NCBI GenBank assembly: GCA_029338675.1
Contig: JAQYAV010000114.1
Span: 1 to 53,885 of the forward strand
DNA: 53,885 nucleotides
Direction of reading: 5' to 3'
Origin: Lachnospiraceae bacterium
GTDB lineage: Bacteria > Bacillota > Clostridia > Lachnospirales > Lachnospiraceae
The notes under the pieces were generated by a model. The model saw only the letters and a program-made list of their open reading frames with translations. It searched no databases and was not told where the DNA came from. Both the position numbers and the translations under genes were made by a program. Of the stretch, positions 26,521 through 35,621 are shown in pieces (positions within the stretch are counted from its first letter, which is position 1; each line of letters starts with the position of its first letter).

Positions 26521-28194
26521 CTATGTATCTTCCCTAGAAATCATATTGTTCTTTCCATAGTATCTAGCAAATTCAACAAACTCTCTTGTGGACAAAGGTT
26601 TTGAATAGAAATATCCTTGAATATAATCACATCCACATTCTTTTAGAAAATCAACCTGTTCCTTTGTCTCTGCTCCCTCAGCAACAGTCTTTATTCCTAT
26701 TTCATGGCATAACTCAATAATTTTCTTAATAATTACTCTGTTCTTATAGTTATGCTCTATCTTTTTGACAAAGGACATATCTATCTTAAGTATATCGAAG
26801 TCATATTTTTCCATTATTCCAAAAGAAGAATAACCGCTTCCGAAATCATCTAGCAATATCTTTATTCCAAGCTCCTTAATACTATCTAAAAATTTTTTTC
26901 CATCCTGAACCATTGCAGCATAAGATGTTTCGGTAATCTCTAATCTTATGTTGGTATCTCCACCTTTCTTAAGCATTTCTATAATTTCTGCTTTCATATT
27001 TTCATCATAGAAATCCATCCATGATAAATTAATGGATATAGGAAGCACTGGCATGCCTTTATTCTTTCTAGAGTCAAGTTGTCTTCGTATTTCTTCTAAT
27101 ACAAACTTGTCCAGCCTTGTAATATATCCATGTTTCTCTAACACTGGAATAAATTTTCCTGGTGGTATCATTCCTTTTTCAGGATGTACCCATCTAATTA
27201 ATGCTTCAGCAGATACCAATTTATCTGTTGCTGCTTCAATAACAGGTTGTAAATAAACTTGAAATTCTCTCTCATCAAGGCTATTTTGAAATTCATTAAG
27301 GATAGATGCCTGATTAATATAGTCATACCCAATACTATCATCATATACCGCATATGGCTTTACAGACACATCTACAATGCTCTCTTTGGCTAATTTAGCC
27401 TTATCAATCATAAATTGAACAGGGTATTCCTTATCAACTACATAATAAACTCCAAATCTGGCAAGCATTCTAATTTTTCTGCCCGAAATATCTAAAGTTT
27501 GTTCCATTCTGTCCGAAACCTTTTCTGCATCGAAATCCTTCTCGTTAACAAGACAGATAAAATGATCTGCTTCTAGTCTTGATATAAGTAATGGATTTAA
27601 TGAGCTTCCCAGTAATTCATCATAAAAAATCTTTAATATCTCATCTCCTGCTTCGATTCCGAAAAACTCATTAATTGCCTTAAGATGCGTAATATCAAAA
27701 AAAACAAGAACATAGTTTTCATCCTTGTTATTAGGATTCTTAATTATTGAGTTAGCATATTTCAAAAATGCTTTTCTATTATATCCACCTGTAAGTGAAT
27801 CTCTTTGTTTTTGGTCGAACATTCTGATAACATTCTGTGCTCTACGTTTAATAACATTAGCAACATATGGCTTAGTAAATAAATCAAAAGTTCCAAGAGA
27901 ATACGCCTTTACAATGGACTCCTCTGATGTATCAGAAGTAATAATAATAACTGGAATCTCATCAAGAAGCTTATTCTTGTTCATATATTCTAACACACCA
28001 TACCCATCAACTTTAGGCATCACTAAATCTAGTAAAACTAACTGATAATTCATATTACTGTCTGAAATCATAGCTATAGCCTGTTCGCCATCCTCTGCCT
28101 CATAACAGTCATATTCATCTTCTAGAATACTTAGCAATATTTCTCTATTAAGTTCTGAATCATCTACTATCAAAATCTTATGCTTTTCGTTCAA
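26521..28194 (-). CDS. Response regulator REC-GGDEF(degenerate)-EAL phosphodiesterase
   Basis: A 557-residue protein. A receiver occupies residues 6-120 (ILIVDDSELNRE; LVLLDLVMPKVDG; LFTKPY). The GGDEF domain (135-300) keeps its frame (DSLTGGYNR), but the signature is RLEADHF, so it cannot make c-di-GMP and may bind GTP or act structurally. The EAL domain (310-545) keeps catalytic residues: EALIRW, ISINLS, LEITET, LLDDFGSGYSS, LKIDMSFV, AEGAET and QGYFYSKPL. It should hydrolyse c-di-GMP under phosphorylation control. The start is TTG, six bases after GAGGG. It is the only EAL protein in the window. Confidence 0.93.
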   Translation of the reverse strand: MNEKHKILIVDDSELNREILLSILEDEYDCYEAEDGEQAIAMISDSNMNYQLVLLDLVMPKVDGYGVLEYMNKNKLLDEIPVIIITSDTSEESIVKAYSLGTFDLFTKPYVANVIKRRAQNVIRMFDQKQRDSLTGGYNRKAFLKYANSIIKNPNNKDENYVLVFFDITHLKAINEFFGIEAGDEILKIFYDELLGSSLNPLLISRLEADHFICLVNEKDFDAEKVSDRMEQTLDISGRKIRMLARFGVYYVVDKEYPVQFMIDKAKLAKESIVDVSVKPYAVYDDSIGYDYINQASILNEFQNSLDEREFQVYLQPVIEAATDKLVSAEALIRWVHPEKGMIPPGKFIPVLEKHGYITRLDKFVLEEIRRQLDSRKNKGMPVLPISINLSWMDFYDENMKAEIIEMLKKGGDTNIRLEITETSYAAMVQDGKKFLDSIKELGIKILLDDFGSGYSSFGIMEKYDFDILKIDMSFVKKIEHNYKNRVIIKKIIELCHEIGIKTVAEGAETKEQVDFLKECGCDYIQGYFYSKPLSTREFVEFARYYGKNNMISREDT

Positions 28195-28412
28195 AATTAT
28201 CCCTCTTTATCGCCTTTTTTCTATAACAAACTTCATAAGTTATTACTAAATATGCATACTGTTTTATAATGCAAATCACTAGAATAATTATAGCAAATTC
28301 ACTGACTTATTTCAATTTAATTAACAACTTAAAATCATAGTTAATCGATTTAATTTTTGTAAATATATCAAAAATTTAAATCCAAAAAAATGCCCCAAGC
28401 AATTTTTTTACA

Positions 28413-29630
28413 TTAATGATTATTCATTCTCCAAGCAATATTTCTATTCAGAAAATCTACATACTCATCATTTTTGCACATACCCTTTCCAGGTACATCT
28501 GATATCTTTGCCACATCCATTCCATTACATTTTGTTGTTTTCATAACAATATTAAGGGCTGCCTCATCCGTATCATTTGAAATATATGTTCCAATACCAA
28601 AAGCCACTTTAACCCTATCCTTAAACATGTTATACAACTTATCAGCTCTTTCAAAATCAAGACTGTCGCTAAACAATAATGTTTTTGTTTTTGGATCAAT
28701 ACCAAGGCTCTCATAATGATTAATCATCTTGTTTCCCCATTCCACAGGGTCACCACTATCATGCCTTACTCCACTAAACAAAGTTGCATAAGTAAGTCTA
28801 AAATCACGTAAGAAGCAATCAGTTGTAATAGTATCTGTAAGAGCTGTTCCATTAAGAACTCCGTATTCCTTAACCCAAGCTTCAAGAGCATACCAGTTAC
28901 TATACGACGGATTATGTTTTCTATTACCTTGACCAACACACATAATCCACTCATGTGCCATAGTTCCAACTGGAAGCAAATCGTATTTTTTTGCCAAATA
29001 TACGTTAGATGTTCCAACAAATCTCGAATCATTAAATAAATGATTTTTCTCTTTTAATGTCTTCACTGCAAGCTCCTGCGCCTGTGCAGATAATCTTCTT
29101 CTCAAACCAAATTCACTAAAATTACCAATGTTTAACTTACTATTTACTCCAATTAAAGCTTCTAATTTATCGTTAAGCTTTCTCTCAAAGCTAGCAAATA
29201 AGTCTTCATAATTATATCTACTTCTAAAATACACTTCGTTAACAATAGCAAGTGTAGGGATCTCATACATAGATGTATTTACCCATGTACCATTTGTTTC
29301 AATTACCAAACCACATTCTGACTCAGTACCAATATAAAAGTCCTCATATCTCGGATGCCATAATCTAAGAAAATCAATATATGACTGCTTGATCCATTTG
29401 ATTGTACCCAAATAAGCAAGTTCTTCCTCTGTAAAACGCAAATCACAGTATGCCTTAATCTGAGCTTTTATCTCTTCAACCATATCACTAGTAAAAACTA
29501 CATCTTTATTTCTACATTTAAAACTCCAGGTTGTTGTATATGATGGGAACTGATGATAAATTGCCTGTCCCATACTAATTTTGTATAGATCTGTTTCTAA
29601 TAGGCTCACAATAATTTTTTGAAATTTCAT
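28413..29630 (-). CDS. pncB: Nicotinate phosphoribosyltransferase
   Basis: A 405-residue NAD-salvage enzyme that converts nicotinate and PRPP to nicotinate mononucleotide. Signatures are LLETDLYKISMGQAIYHQFP, FGLRRRLSAQAQE, the catalytic-His segment PVGTMAHEWIM, the PRPP-side motif SGVRHDSGDP, LLFSDSLDFERADKL and FGIGTYISND. Length and order fit E. coli-type PncB. The start at 29630 follows GGAGGG. No clear NAD-responsive leader or NrtR gene is nearby. The 28195-28412 gap is AT-rich with no recognisable element. Confidence 0.95.
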   Translation of the reverse strand: MKFQKIIVSLLETDLYKISMGQAIYHQFPSYTTTWSFKCRNKDVVFTSDMVEEIKAQIKAYCDLRFTEEELAYLGTIKWIKQSYIDFLRLWHPRYEDFYIGTESECGLVIETNGTWVNTSMYEIPTLAIVNEVYFRSRYNYEDLFASFERKLNDKLEALIGVNSKLNIGNFSEFGLRRRLSAQAQELAVKTLKEKNHLFNDSRFVGTSNVYLAKKYDLLPVGTMAHEWIMCVGQGNRKHNPSYSNWYALEAWVKEYGVLNGTALTDTITTDCFLRDFRLTYATLFSGVRHDSGDPVEWGNKMINHYESLGIDPKTKTLLFSDSLDFERADKLYNMFKDRVKVAFGIGTYISNDTDEAALNIVMKTTKCNGMDVAKISDVPGKGMCKNDEYVDFLNRNIAWRMNNH

Positions 29631-29696
29631 AATACCCTCCAATTAAAATTCTAATTGAAACTATCTGCAATCTATTTATATCTTTATTTTATAATT

Positions 29697-29777
29697 TTTA
29701 CTCGTAGCATTTATTCCATAAAATTTACTCATAGCATTTATTCCATAAAATTTACTCGTAACATTTATTCTATAAAA
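29697..29777 (+). repeat. Three tandem copies of a 27-bp unit
   Basis: Units at 29697-29723, 29724-29750 and 29751-29777 share TTTACTC, then TAGCATTTATTC and CATAAAA with one to three changes. They fill most of the gap upstream of pncB and downstream of the GH43-like gene. This is the third short tandem array in the window. Confidence 0.9.
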
Positions 29778-29826
29778 ATATGATGATGTCAATATATCCA
29801 TATTGCAATCACCATATTTCAATAAT

Positions 29827-31176
29827 TTATAATATTTCCCTTAATCTTTCTAATTCAGCTTTTGTGATTCTGAATATAGTTCCATGTCTTTTTTTGAGTT
29901 TGTCAAAAGAATACTCTTTTTTAGACAAAAGCTTCCAAGAATTCTTTTTATTATCTATATCCTCAATATCAGTAGTAGTAAGTGGTAAATAACCCCCATC
30001 AATATTATATTGATCCGCCATTATTCCATACTCTGGTATATCTGGATTAGCCCAATCTTTTCTATTGTATTGAAACAATTCTGGTCCTTCTAACGAACTA
30101 TTATCTAGTACATCAATTCCAAGCTCAGATACATCTAAACCTAATTCGTCTAAATCTAAAACCTTCTCCCAGCCATCTGGATTTAATAAATCCTTATTCT
30201 TTAATATTCTTATGCCGCCATTTTGCTCAGCATTATCCCCATCCTTGGAGGCACTATAATAATACTCACCAATCTTAATAACTGTTGTATCAATAATCTC
30301 TCTTTGTTTGCCATCTGTCTCACCATCTGTCTGATTATCTATAAAAATTTTAGGCTCAGAGTAATGAACAAAATCTCTTGTTGCAACATAATATATTGCA
30401 TTAGGCTTAGATTTATATTTTGTGTTTGGATTCATAATACTCGAAGCAAAGAAAATAATATACTCTCCTGTTTCATCATTATAAATCATCTCAGGAGCCC
30501 AAGCCATTCCAGCATTATCTGGAGCAACTTTAATTAATGTTGGCTCTCCCCAGTTCACTAAATCAAGAGACTGCCACAACACCAAATATGAGCTTCCTGT
30601 AGTACTTGCATCATAGTACCCTTGTTCATTTTGAAACCATCCACCGCGATGATATATACTAAGATCAGTAGCAACAAGGAAAAATCTATCACCTTCAGGA
30701 GAACGATACAAATACGGATCTCTTACACCTTTCTCGCCTACATTACTAATCAATACTGGCTTTCCATTATTCATATCCTTAAAATTAAGTCCATCATCAC
30801 TTATTGCAAAATATATTTGCTCGCTATTTTCATTTTCTTCCCCTATAAAATGACCAAACAAATATCCCTGATAATCATCCTCATTAATATCCTCTGGCTT
30901 CTTAAGAACACATACCTCAATATCCTTTGAAGCAACTTCATCCCCCAAAGTAACCGTAGCGGTAAGAATAACCCTTGTATCTTCTTTTAATCTTGTTACT
31001 ACACCTGGAGCAAGCTTTCCTATTTTTTTGTCTGAAATAACATTACAATTGCTGCTTGTCCACGTTATACTTGCACCGCCCATTGAAGCAGGCAAATATA
31101 TGTTGCCACGAATATAATCAGCATTAATAATATTTATTTCATCAAGTATTTTTTTAATATCTACTGAACAATTCAT
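29827..31176 (-). CDS. GH43-like five-bladed propeller with N-terminal Ig-like domain, not exported
   Basis: A 449-residue protein. Residues 1-95 look like an atrophied bacterial Ig-like domain (GASITWTSSNCNVISDK; VILTATVTLGDEVASKDI). Residues 105-440 look like a family 43 glycoside hydrolase propeller: GVRDPYLYR (base Asp), SLDLVNWGEP, MAWAPEMIYNDETGEYIIFF, and SSLEGPELFQYN (acid Glu). Family members release arabinose or xylose from side chains or oligosaccharides. There is no signal peptide, so it would act on imported oligosaccharides. The start at 31176 follows GAGGGG. A promoter lies at 31249-31277. The substrate is unknown. Confidence 0.8.
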   Translation of the reverse strand: MNCSVDIKKILDEINIINADYIRGNIYLPASMGGASITWTSSNCNVISDKKIGKLAPGVVTRLKEDTRVILTATVTLGDEVASKDIEVCVLKKPEDINEDDYQGYLFGHFIGEENENSEQIYFAISDDGLNFKDMNNGKPVLISNVGEKGVRDPYLYRSPEGDRFFLVATDLSIYHRGGWFQNEQGYYDASTTGSSYLVLWQSLDLVNWGEPTLIKVAPDNAGMAWAPEMIYNDETGEYIIFFASSIMNPNTKYKSKPNAIYYVATRDFVHYSEPKIFIDNQTDGETDGKQREIIDTTVIKIGEYYYSASKDGDNAEQNGGIRILKNKDLLNPDGWEKVLDLDELGLDVSELGIDVLDNSSLEGPELFQYNRKDWANPDIPEYGIMADQYNIDGGYLPLTTTDIEDIDNKKNSWKLLSKKEYSFDKLKKRHGTIFRITKAELERLREIL

Positions 31177-31248
31177 ATATCCCCTCATAATTACTATTTT
31201 ACTTTGGTATATTGCTATTTTACTCTAGTATAAAAACGCACACACAAA

Positions 31249-31277
31249 ATATTACTATATAATCAAGCAATATGCAA
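31249..31277 (-). promoter_or_regulatory. Promoter candidate of the GH43-like gene
   Basis: On the minus strand, TTGCAT (31272-31277), a 17-bp spacer and TAATAT (31249-31254) lie about 70 bases before the start. Two AGTAAAATAG direct repeats lie between the promoter and the ribosome site. Confidence 0.5.
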
Positions 31278-31371
31278 AGACTTTAGTAAAACGATAAACT
31301 ATCTGCAATTGCCACATTACCATAAATATTTCTTTTGGAGTTAATTTAAGCTTTTTTTGTTTTCCAAACAT
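31255..31371 (-). CDS. Possible 38-residue basic, amphipathic small protein
   Basis: An ATG at 31371 with AAGGTG eight bases upstream opens a 38-codon frame ending in TAG. The product begins MFGKQKKLKLTPKEIF, rich in Lys, and continues with aromatic and hydrophobic residues (MWQLQIVYRFTKVFAYCLII), like a membrane-associating helix. It starts 26 bases after the stop of the second LacI-like cyclase gene and could be co-transcribed with it. I do not recognise a family. It may be a real small protein, a gene remnant, or chance; the GH43 promoter overlaps its 3' end. Confidence 0.35.
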   Translation of the reverse strand: MFGKQKKLKLTPKEIFMVMWQLQIVYRFTKVFAYCLII

Positions 31372-31397
31372 ACTTCATGCACCTTCTAAAACAATGA

Positions 31398-33281
31398 CTA
31401 TCTCATTCGGCTTAAAAGCATTTTTTTCTTATTTTTCTTCTCATCGTACATTCTTTCGTCTGCAATCTGTAAACAAGCAAATACAGATGATGCGTCCTTG
31501 TCCGTATTCATGCAAATACCAATACTTGCATCAACATGACATTCATCACCTACAAAACCAGAATTAGACAATGCTTCCATCAAATCGTTTCTAAATTCCG
31601 TACATCTATCTCCACTAGAAATGTTAATAACTGCTGCAAACTCGTCTCCACCAACTCTAGCACAAAATTCATCTTCCTTAAGAACACTACATAATGACCT
31701 TGCAAGAATAATTAATGCTTCATCGCCCTCAGCGTGGCCATATGTATCATTAATAATCTTTAGATTATCCATATCAATACTTGCAACGCCTATTGTTTTT
31801 CCTTCTTTGTTTGCTATGGCATATCTTTCTTGAAGCATCTTGTCAAAACCTCTTCGGTTAAGAATTCCTGTCAAAGAATCATTTTGATACATATCCTTTA
31901 TCGCCTCAAGATTCTCAAGCTTCTTATGCAAATCTGAATTCTGTATAGCATTTGCAAGAGCCATAATATATCCCTGAGTATATATATCAAACCATTTTTC
32001 ATCTGGAATATCAACAACCATATATCCTTGAACAATATTCTTAAAATGCATAGAAAATATGAAGAAGTTATTGAATTCATTATCCTTCCAATACTCATTA
32101 GGTAATATGTTTCTTCTTGAAAATGGTCTATAAAGACATTTTGCCTCCTTATCACCATCAAATATTCTTCTTAAAATCATATTCTCTGTAAATGAGCATT
32201 CCTCTTCTGTTCTACTATCTATCTCCTCAGGATCAGTAAAACAAAAATACACTTTATTACTTCTAATCAAGTGCTTGTATCTATATGCTACTGACATATA
32301 TTCATCAAACTCAAAGGCATACTGATAATCTGAAACAAGCATAATAATATTCTTAGTATCATCAATGTGTTTTCTTTCGATGGATAGATAATCAACTGTT
32401 TTGTCATGTATATACTGTATACCGCAGCCACAGCTTTTGTGAAGACGTAGCTTAGGATTAACTCGGCTAATTTTTTCTTCATTTATGCCATTATTAACAT
32501 TATCAATTACTTCAACTGCTCTTACTACCATTTGCTCAAAATCCACCTCAAAAGAAGTCAAAGACGGAACGCAATACTTTGCATCATCTAGATAATCAAA
32601 GCCTGTTACACAAACATCCTCTGGCACTCTAACCCCTCTGGCATTAAGCTCATAAACTACAGATAATGCCATATTGTCATTAGCGCAAACAATAGCCTGA
32701 GGATATGTCTCTCTCCCCTGCATAAACCAATCAACTGCTTCTTTTCCTTTATTATGCCAATAATCCCCATGGAATATCATATTGTCTGTTACTGGAAAAT
32801 TATGTTCCTTCATAACATTAAGGTAACCTGTAAGACGTTCCTTTGCATCCTCCGCCCCTTTTTTACCAGACATATAGCAAATATCATTAAAACCATGAAC
32901 ATCAATAAAATGTCGAACTATTTCTTCAATTGGCTTAGTATTTTCAGTTAAGATACTGTAACAGCCTTCCCTTGTTGAACGAAGATATACAACAGGACAT
33001 TTTGCCGTTTTTCGAACAATGTTATATAGCTGATCAGGCATTCCATCTATATCAAACACATCTTCTGTAATAATTATTCCATCAAAGCACGAACAATCTG
33101 GAAGATTAATACTATTCTTTTCCCCTTCTGCGTACAAATAGTCTTCTGAATATGAACCATACGAACAAATTGATACAACATCATATCCAAGACTGTTTCC
33201 TTGTCTTATAGCAGTTTGAGTAACAATCTTTTGATAATCATGTCCAATCTCCGAAATAAAAACCCCAATTCTTTTATTCAT
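31398..33281 (-). CDS. Soluble diguanylate cyclase with LacI-type ligand-binding sensor (paralog 2)
   Basis: A 627-residue protein of the same architecture as the genes at 8402 and 33575. The ligand-binding fold covers residues 1-282 (RIGVFISEIGHDYQ; AIVCANDNMALSVV; VTGFDYL), with no DNA-binding head, and ends in HKSCGCG (SCGC 283-286). The middle part (290-460) is divergent. The GGDEF domain has DSLTGILNRRGF, ASIDMDNLKIINDTYGH and RVGGDEF; the inhibitory RxxD site is replaced by KEDE. The start at 33281 follows AAAGGAGG. It lies directly upstream of the GH43-like gene on the same strand, which suggests a sugar-related ligand (inference). Confidence 0.9.
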   Translation of the reverse strand: MNKRIGVFISEIGHDYQKIVTQTAIRQGNSLGYDVVSICSYGSYSEDYLYAEGEKNSINLPDCSCFDGIIITEDVFDIDGMPDQLYNIVRKTAKCPVVYLRSTREGCYSILTENTKPIEEIVRHFIDVHGFNDICYMSGKKGAEDAKERLTGYLNVMKEHNFPVTDNMIFHGDYWHNKGKEAVDWFMQGRETYPQAIVCANDNMALSVVYELNARGVRVPEDVCVTGFDYLDDAKYCVPSLTSFEVDFEQMVVRAVEVIDNVNNGINEEKISRVNPKLRLHKSCGCGIQYIHDKTVDYLSIERKHIDDTKNIIMLVSDYQYAFEFDEYMSVAYRYKHLIRSNKVYFCFTDPEEIDSRTEEECSFTENMILRRIFDGDKEAKCLYRPFSRRNILPNEYWKDNEFNNFFIFSMHFKNIVQGYMVVDIPDEKWFDIYTQGYIMALANAIQNSDLHKKLENLEAIKDMYQNDSLTGILNRRGFDKMLQERYAIANKEGKTIGVASIDMDNLKIINDTYGHAEGDEALIILARSLCSVLKEDEFCARVGGDEFAAVINISSGDRCTEFRNDLMEALSNSGFVGDECHVDASIGICMNTDKDASSVFACLQIADERMYDEKKNKKKMLLSRMR

Positions 33282-33574
33282 ATATGTCCTCCTTTTTGTC
33301 TTTGCACATATATTTTCAAGATACACTATTACTGTAATTATACTTCTAAAATCGAATAATTTATACTATTTTTTTATACTTTTTAAGTAAAATATAAAAA
33401 TATCATATATAAATTTGTTTATTATTTATATAAAAAGAAAAAGGCCCGAAACATATCAAGCCTTATATATATATCTTATGTAATATTATCAAAACAAAAA
33501 ATACGAACTACACACAAAGACACCCCCTTTGGTGTTTCTTACTCAAAAAAATATAACAGCCAAAATAATGCAAA

Positions 33575-35485
33575 TTAAAAATTAAGTTTATTATGATTAA
33601 TCTCTTTCATCTCATACATAGAAGCATCTGCCTCTTTGAAATGCTGAGAAAGGGATTCATTTTCATTAGGTTTAATCCGATTCATACCAATACTAACAGA
33701 TAGTGTAAACATAATATTGCCTTGTTTTTTTACATTTTCTTCAATAGTTTTATTAACTTTTGCAACAACTGAAGCAAAATCAATACCCTTATAAGCTTCT
33801 CCTATTGCCAAAAACTCATCTCCACCATACCTTATAAGAATCCAATTTTCCGGTAAAGCTTCAGCAAGAGAATCAGCTACTATTTTAATTGCTGTATCAC
33901 CTTGAAGGTGTCCATAACGATCGTTGATTATCTTCATCTTATCAATATCGACAATCATAATCACGCCATCTTTGTTATCATTTTTTAATTTGTCTATTAG
34001 TGGCAAAGCATATCTATCATATGCAACACGATTATATATACCTGTAAGACTATCTCTTTCAGACAAAGCATGTAATTGCACATTAGCAGCCTTTAGTAAA
34101 GCAGATTGTCTAATCTGTCTTACTGCCCCATCAATATTATCTTCGATTGCATTAAATGAATAATCATATATATATTTCAAGCAATCATCAAAAACTATCG
34201 CACCGTAGCAATCTCCTAATTTCTGAACAGGAAGAATAATAAAAAAATGATTTTCTCCTGGAGTTTCACTTAAAACTTCAACCATATCTTCTCTTTTTAG
34301 CTTAGATACTGGCTTTGCTCCATCAGAATCTACATCACAAATACAATATAGCTCATCATCATAACCATCATGTCTTACTTCTTTTTTACTGTAATCTAAA
34401 AAGGATTCATTTACATATAACTTAAATACGTCTCCTAGATATTTGTCTACATCACTCATGGCGCTATACACTGCTTCAGACATCTCGTCTGGTCTTGCAG
34501 TATTAACCATTGCATCACACACTGCTGAAACACTTTCTAATGTAAGTACCCTTTCAAGGGAATTAGTATAGTCTTCAACAATAAGATCTCTTACTGCAAA
34601 AACAAAATCCTCATCTTTAGAATTATCCCTACAGCCACAACTTTCTTTATATACAGCTCGTGTCTCAAGAAGTATATCTGATTGAGTAATCTTACCAGCC
34701 ATCTTATCAATTAAGTTATTAACTGCAAATACACCGATTTTACTCCATGAGCGATGTACTGAAGTTAATGTTGGCATAAATCTCTGTCCTTCCTTAAGAG
34801 CATCATAGCCTGTTACAAGGATCTTTTCTGGTACTCCAATTCCCATCTCTGATAACTGTGAGCAAACTCCAACAGCCATATTATCATTTGCACATATTAT
34901 TGCATCTGGAAGATAAGAATGAGTATTAATCCAATTCTCAATGACATTACGAGCAGGCTTATACGAATAATATCCATTCAATATACAATCCTCAGATATT
35001 GTTATTCCATGTTCTGATAATGCCTTACTTACACCAATAAATCTTTCTTTGGAGTCTTTATTATCCATAGGTCCACCCATATAAATGAACCTCTTAGCTC
35101 CATGAACCTCCACTAAATGTTTACCAATGGCATAGCTTGCTTCTAAATTTTCAGTTCCAATATAATCTATTCCGTCAATCTTGTATTCCAATGATATAGA
35201 AGGTACCTTCGACTCCTTGACTCTTTCTCCAAGTTCAATAACAGCCTCTTCTGAATTAAAAGTTCCTGGCAACAAAATAATACCATCAAACTTGCTAAGT
35301 TCTGGCAATCTATATATGTTGCTTTCTCCTTCTGATACAAGCTTTCCTCTCACGTCAAAAGCATATCCAACATAAAAATATATATCAATATTAAGTTCAT
35401 AAGCTCGTTTACGAATTCCTTCTAAAACTAATCTAAGAAATTCAGTGCTCCAGGCATTCGCAAATACTGCTATTCTTTTCTTCAT
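33575..35485 (-). CDS. Soluble diguanylate cyclase with LacI-type ligand-binding sensor (paralog 3)
   Basis: A 636-residue third member of the family. The LacI-type fold covers residues 1-281 (RIAVFANAWSTEFLR; AIICANDNMAVGVC; VTGYDALKEG) and ends in KESCGC (SCGC 282-285). Residues 290-470 are the linker region. The GGDEF domain carries DSLTGIYNRVAY, IVDIDKMKIINDRYGH and RYGGDEF, with no RxxD site. It is closest in wording to paralog 1 (shared RYGGDEF and ENWILI/KGWIFG segments). GAGG lies before the ATG at 35485; an ATG three codons earlier is possible. The adjacent pair 31398/33575 suggests tandem duplication, followed by divergence. Confidence 0.9.
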   Translation of the reverse strand: MKKRIAVFANAWSTEFLRLVLEGIRKRAYELNIDIYFYVGYAFDVRGKLVSEGESNIYRLPELSKFDGIILLPGTFNSEEAVIELGERVKESKVPSISLEYKIDGIDYIGTENLEASYAIGKHLVEVHGAKRFIYMGGPMDNKDSKERFIGVSKALSEHGITISEDCILNGYYSYKPARNVIENWINTHSYLPDAIICANDNMAVGVCSQLSEMGIGVPEKILVTGYDALKEGQRFMPTLTSVHRSWSKIGVFAVNNLIDKMAGKITQSDILLETRAVYKESCGCRDNSKDEDFVFAVRDLIVEDYTNSLERVLTLESVSAVCDAMVNTARPDEMSEAVYSAMSDVDKYLGDVFKLYVNESFLDYSKKEVRHDGYDDELYCICDVDSDGAKPVSKLKREDMVEVLSETPGENHFFIILPVQKLGDCYGAIVFDDCLKYIYDYSFNAIEDNIDGAVRQIRQSALLKAANVQLHALSERDSLTGIYNRVAYDRYALPLIDKLKNDNKDGVIMIVDIDKMKIINDRYGHLQGDTAIKIVADSLAEALPENWILIRYGGDEFLAIGEAYKGIDFASVVAKVNKTIEENVKKQGNIMFTLSVSIGMNRIKPNENESLSQHFKEADASMYEMKEINHNKLNF

Positions 35486-35621
35486 TTGCAACATCCTCTT
35501 TTTTAAGCATTTCCATAGCATCTTATGTTAATACATATCTATACATATTTTATCATATTTTATTTTTTTTGAAAACAAAATCAGCAAACTTTTTTGTAAC
35601 ATTTTGTTACTTCAATAAATT

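Noticed and set aside
28195-28412. A c-di-GMP or NAD-type riboswitch in the gap between pncB and the EAL gene
   Set aside because: No conserved aptamer words were found, only AT-rich sequence.
33441-33537. Hairpins AAGGC/GCCTT and ACACC/GGTGT after the third LacI-like cyclase as terminators
   Set aside because: Stems are only five pairs, and one lacks a T run. A terminator may exist here but is not supported well enough to list.
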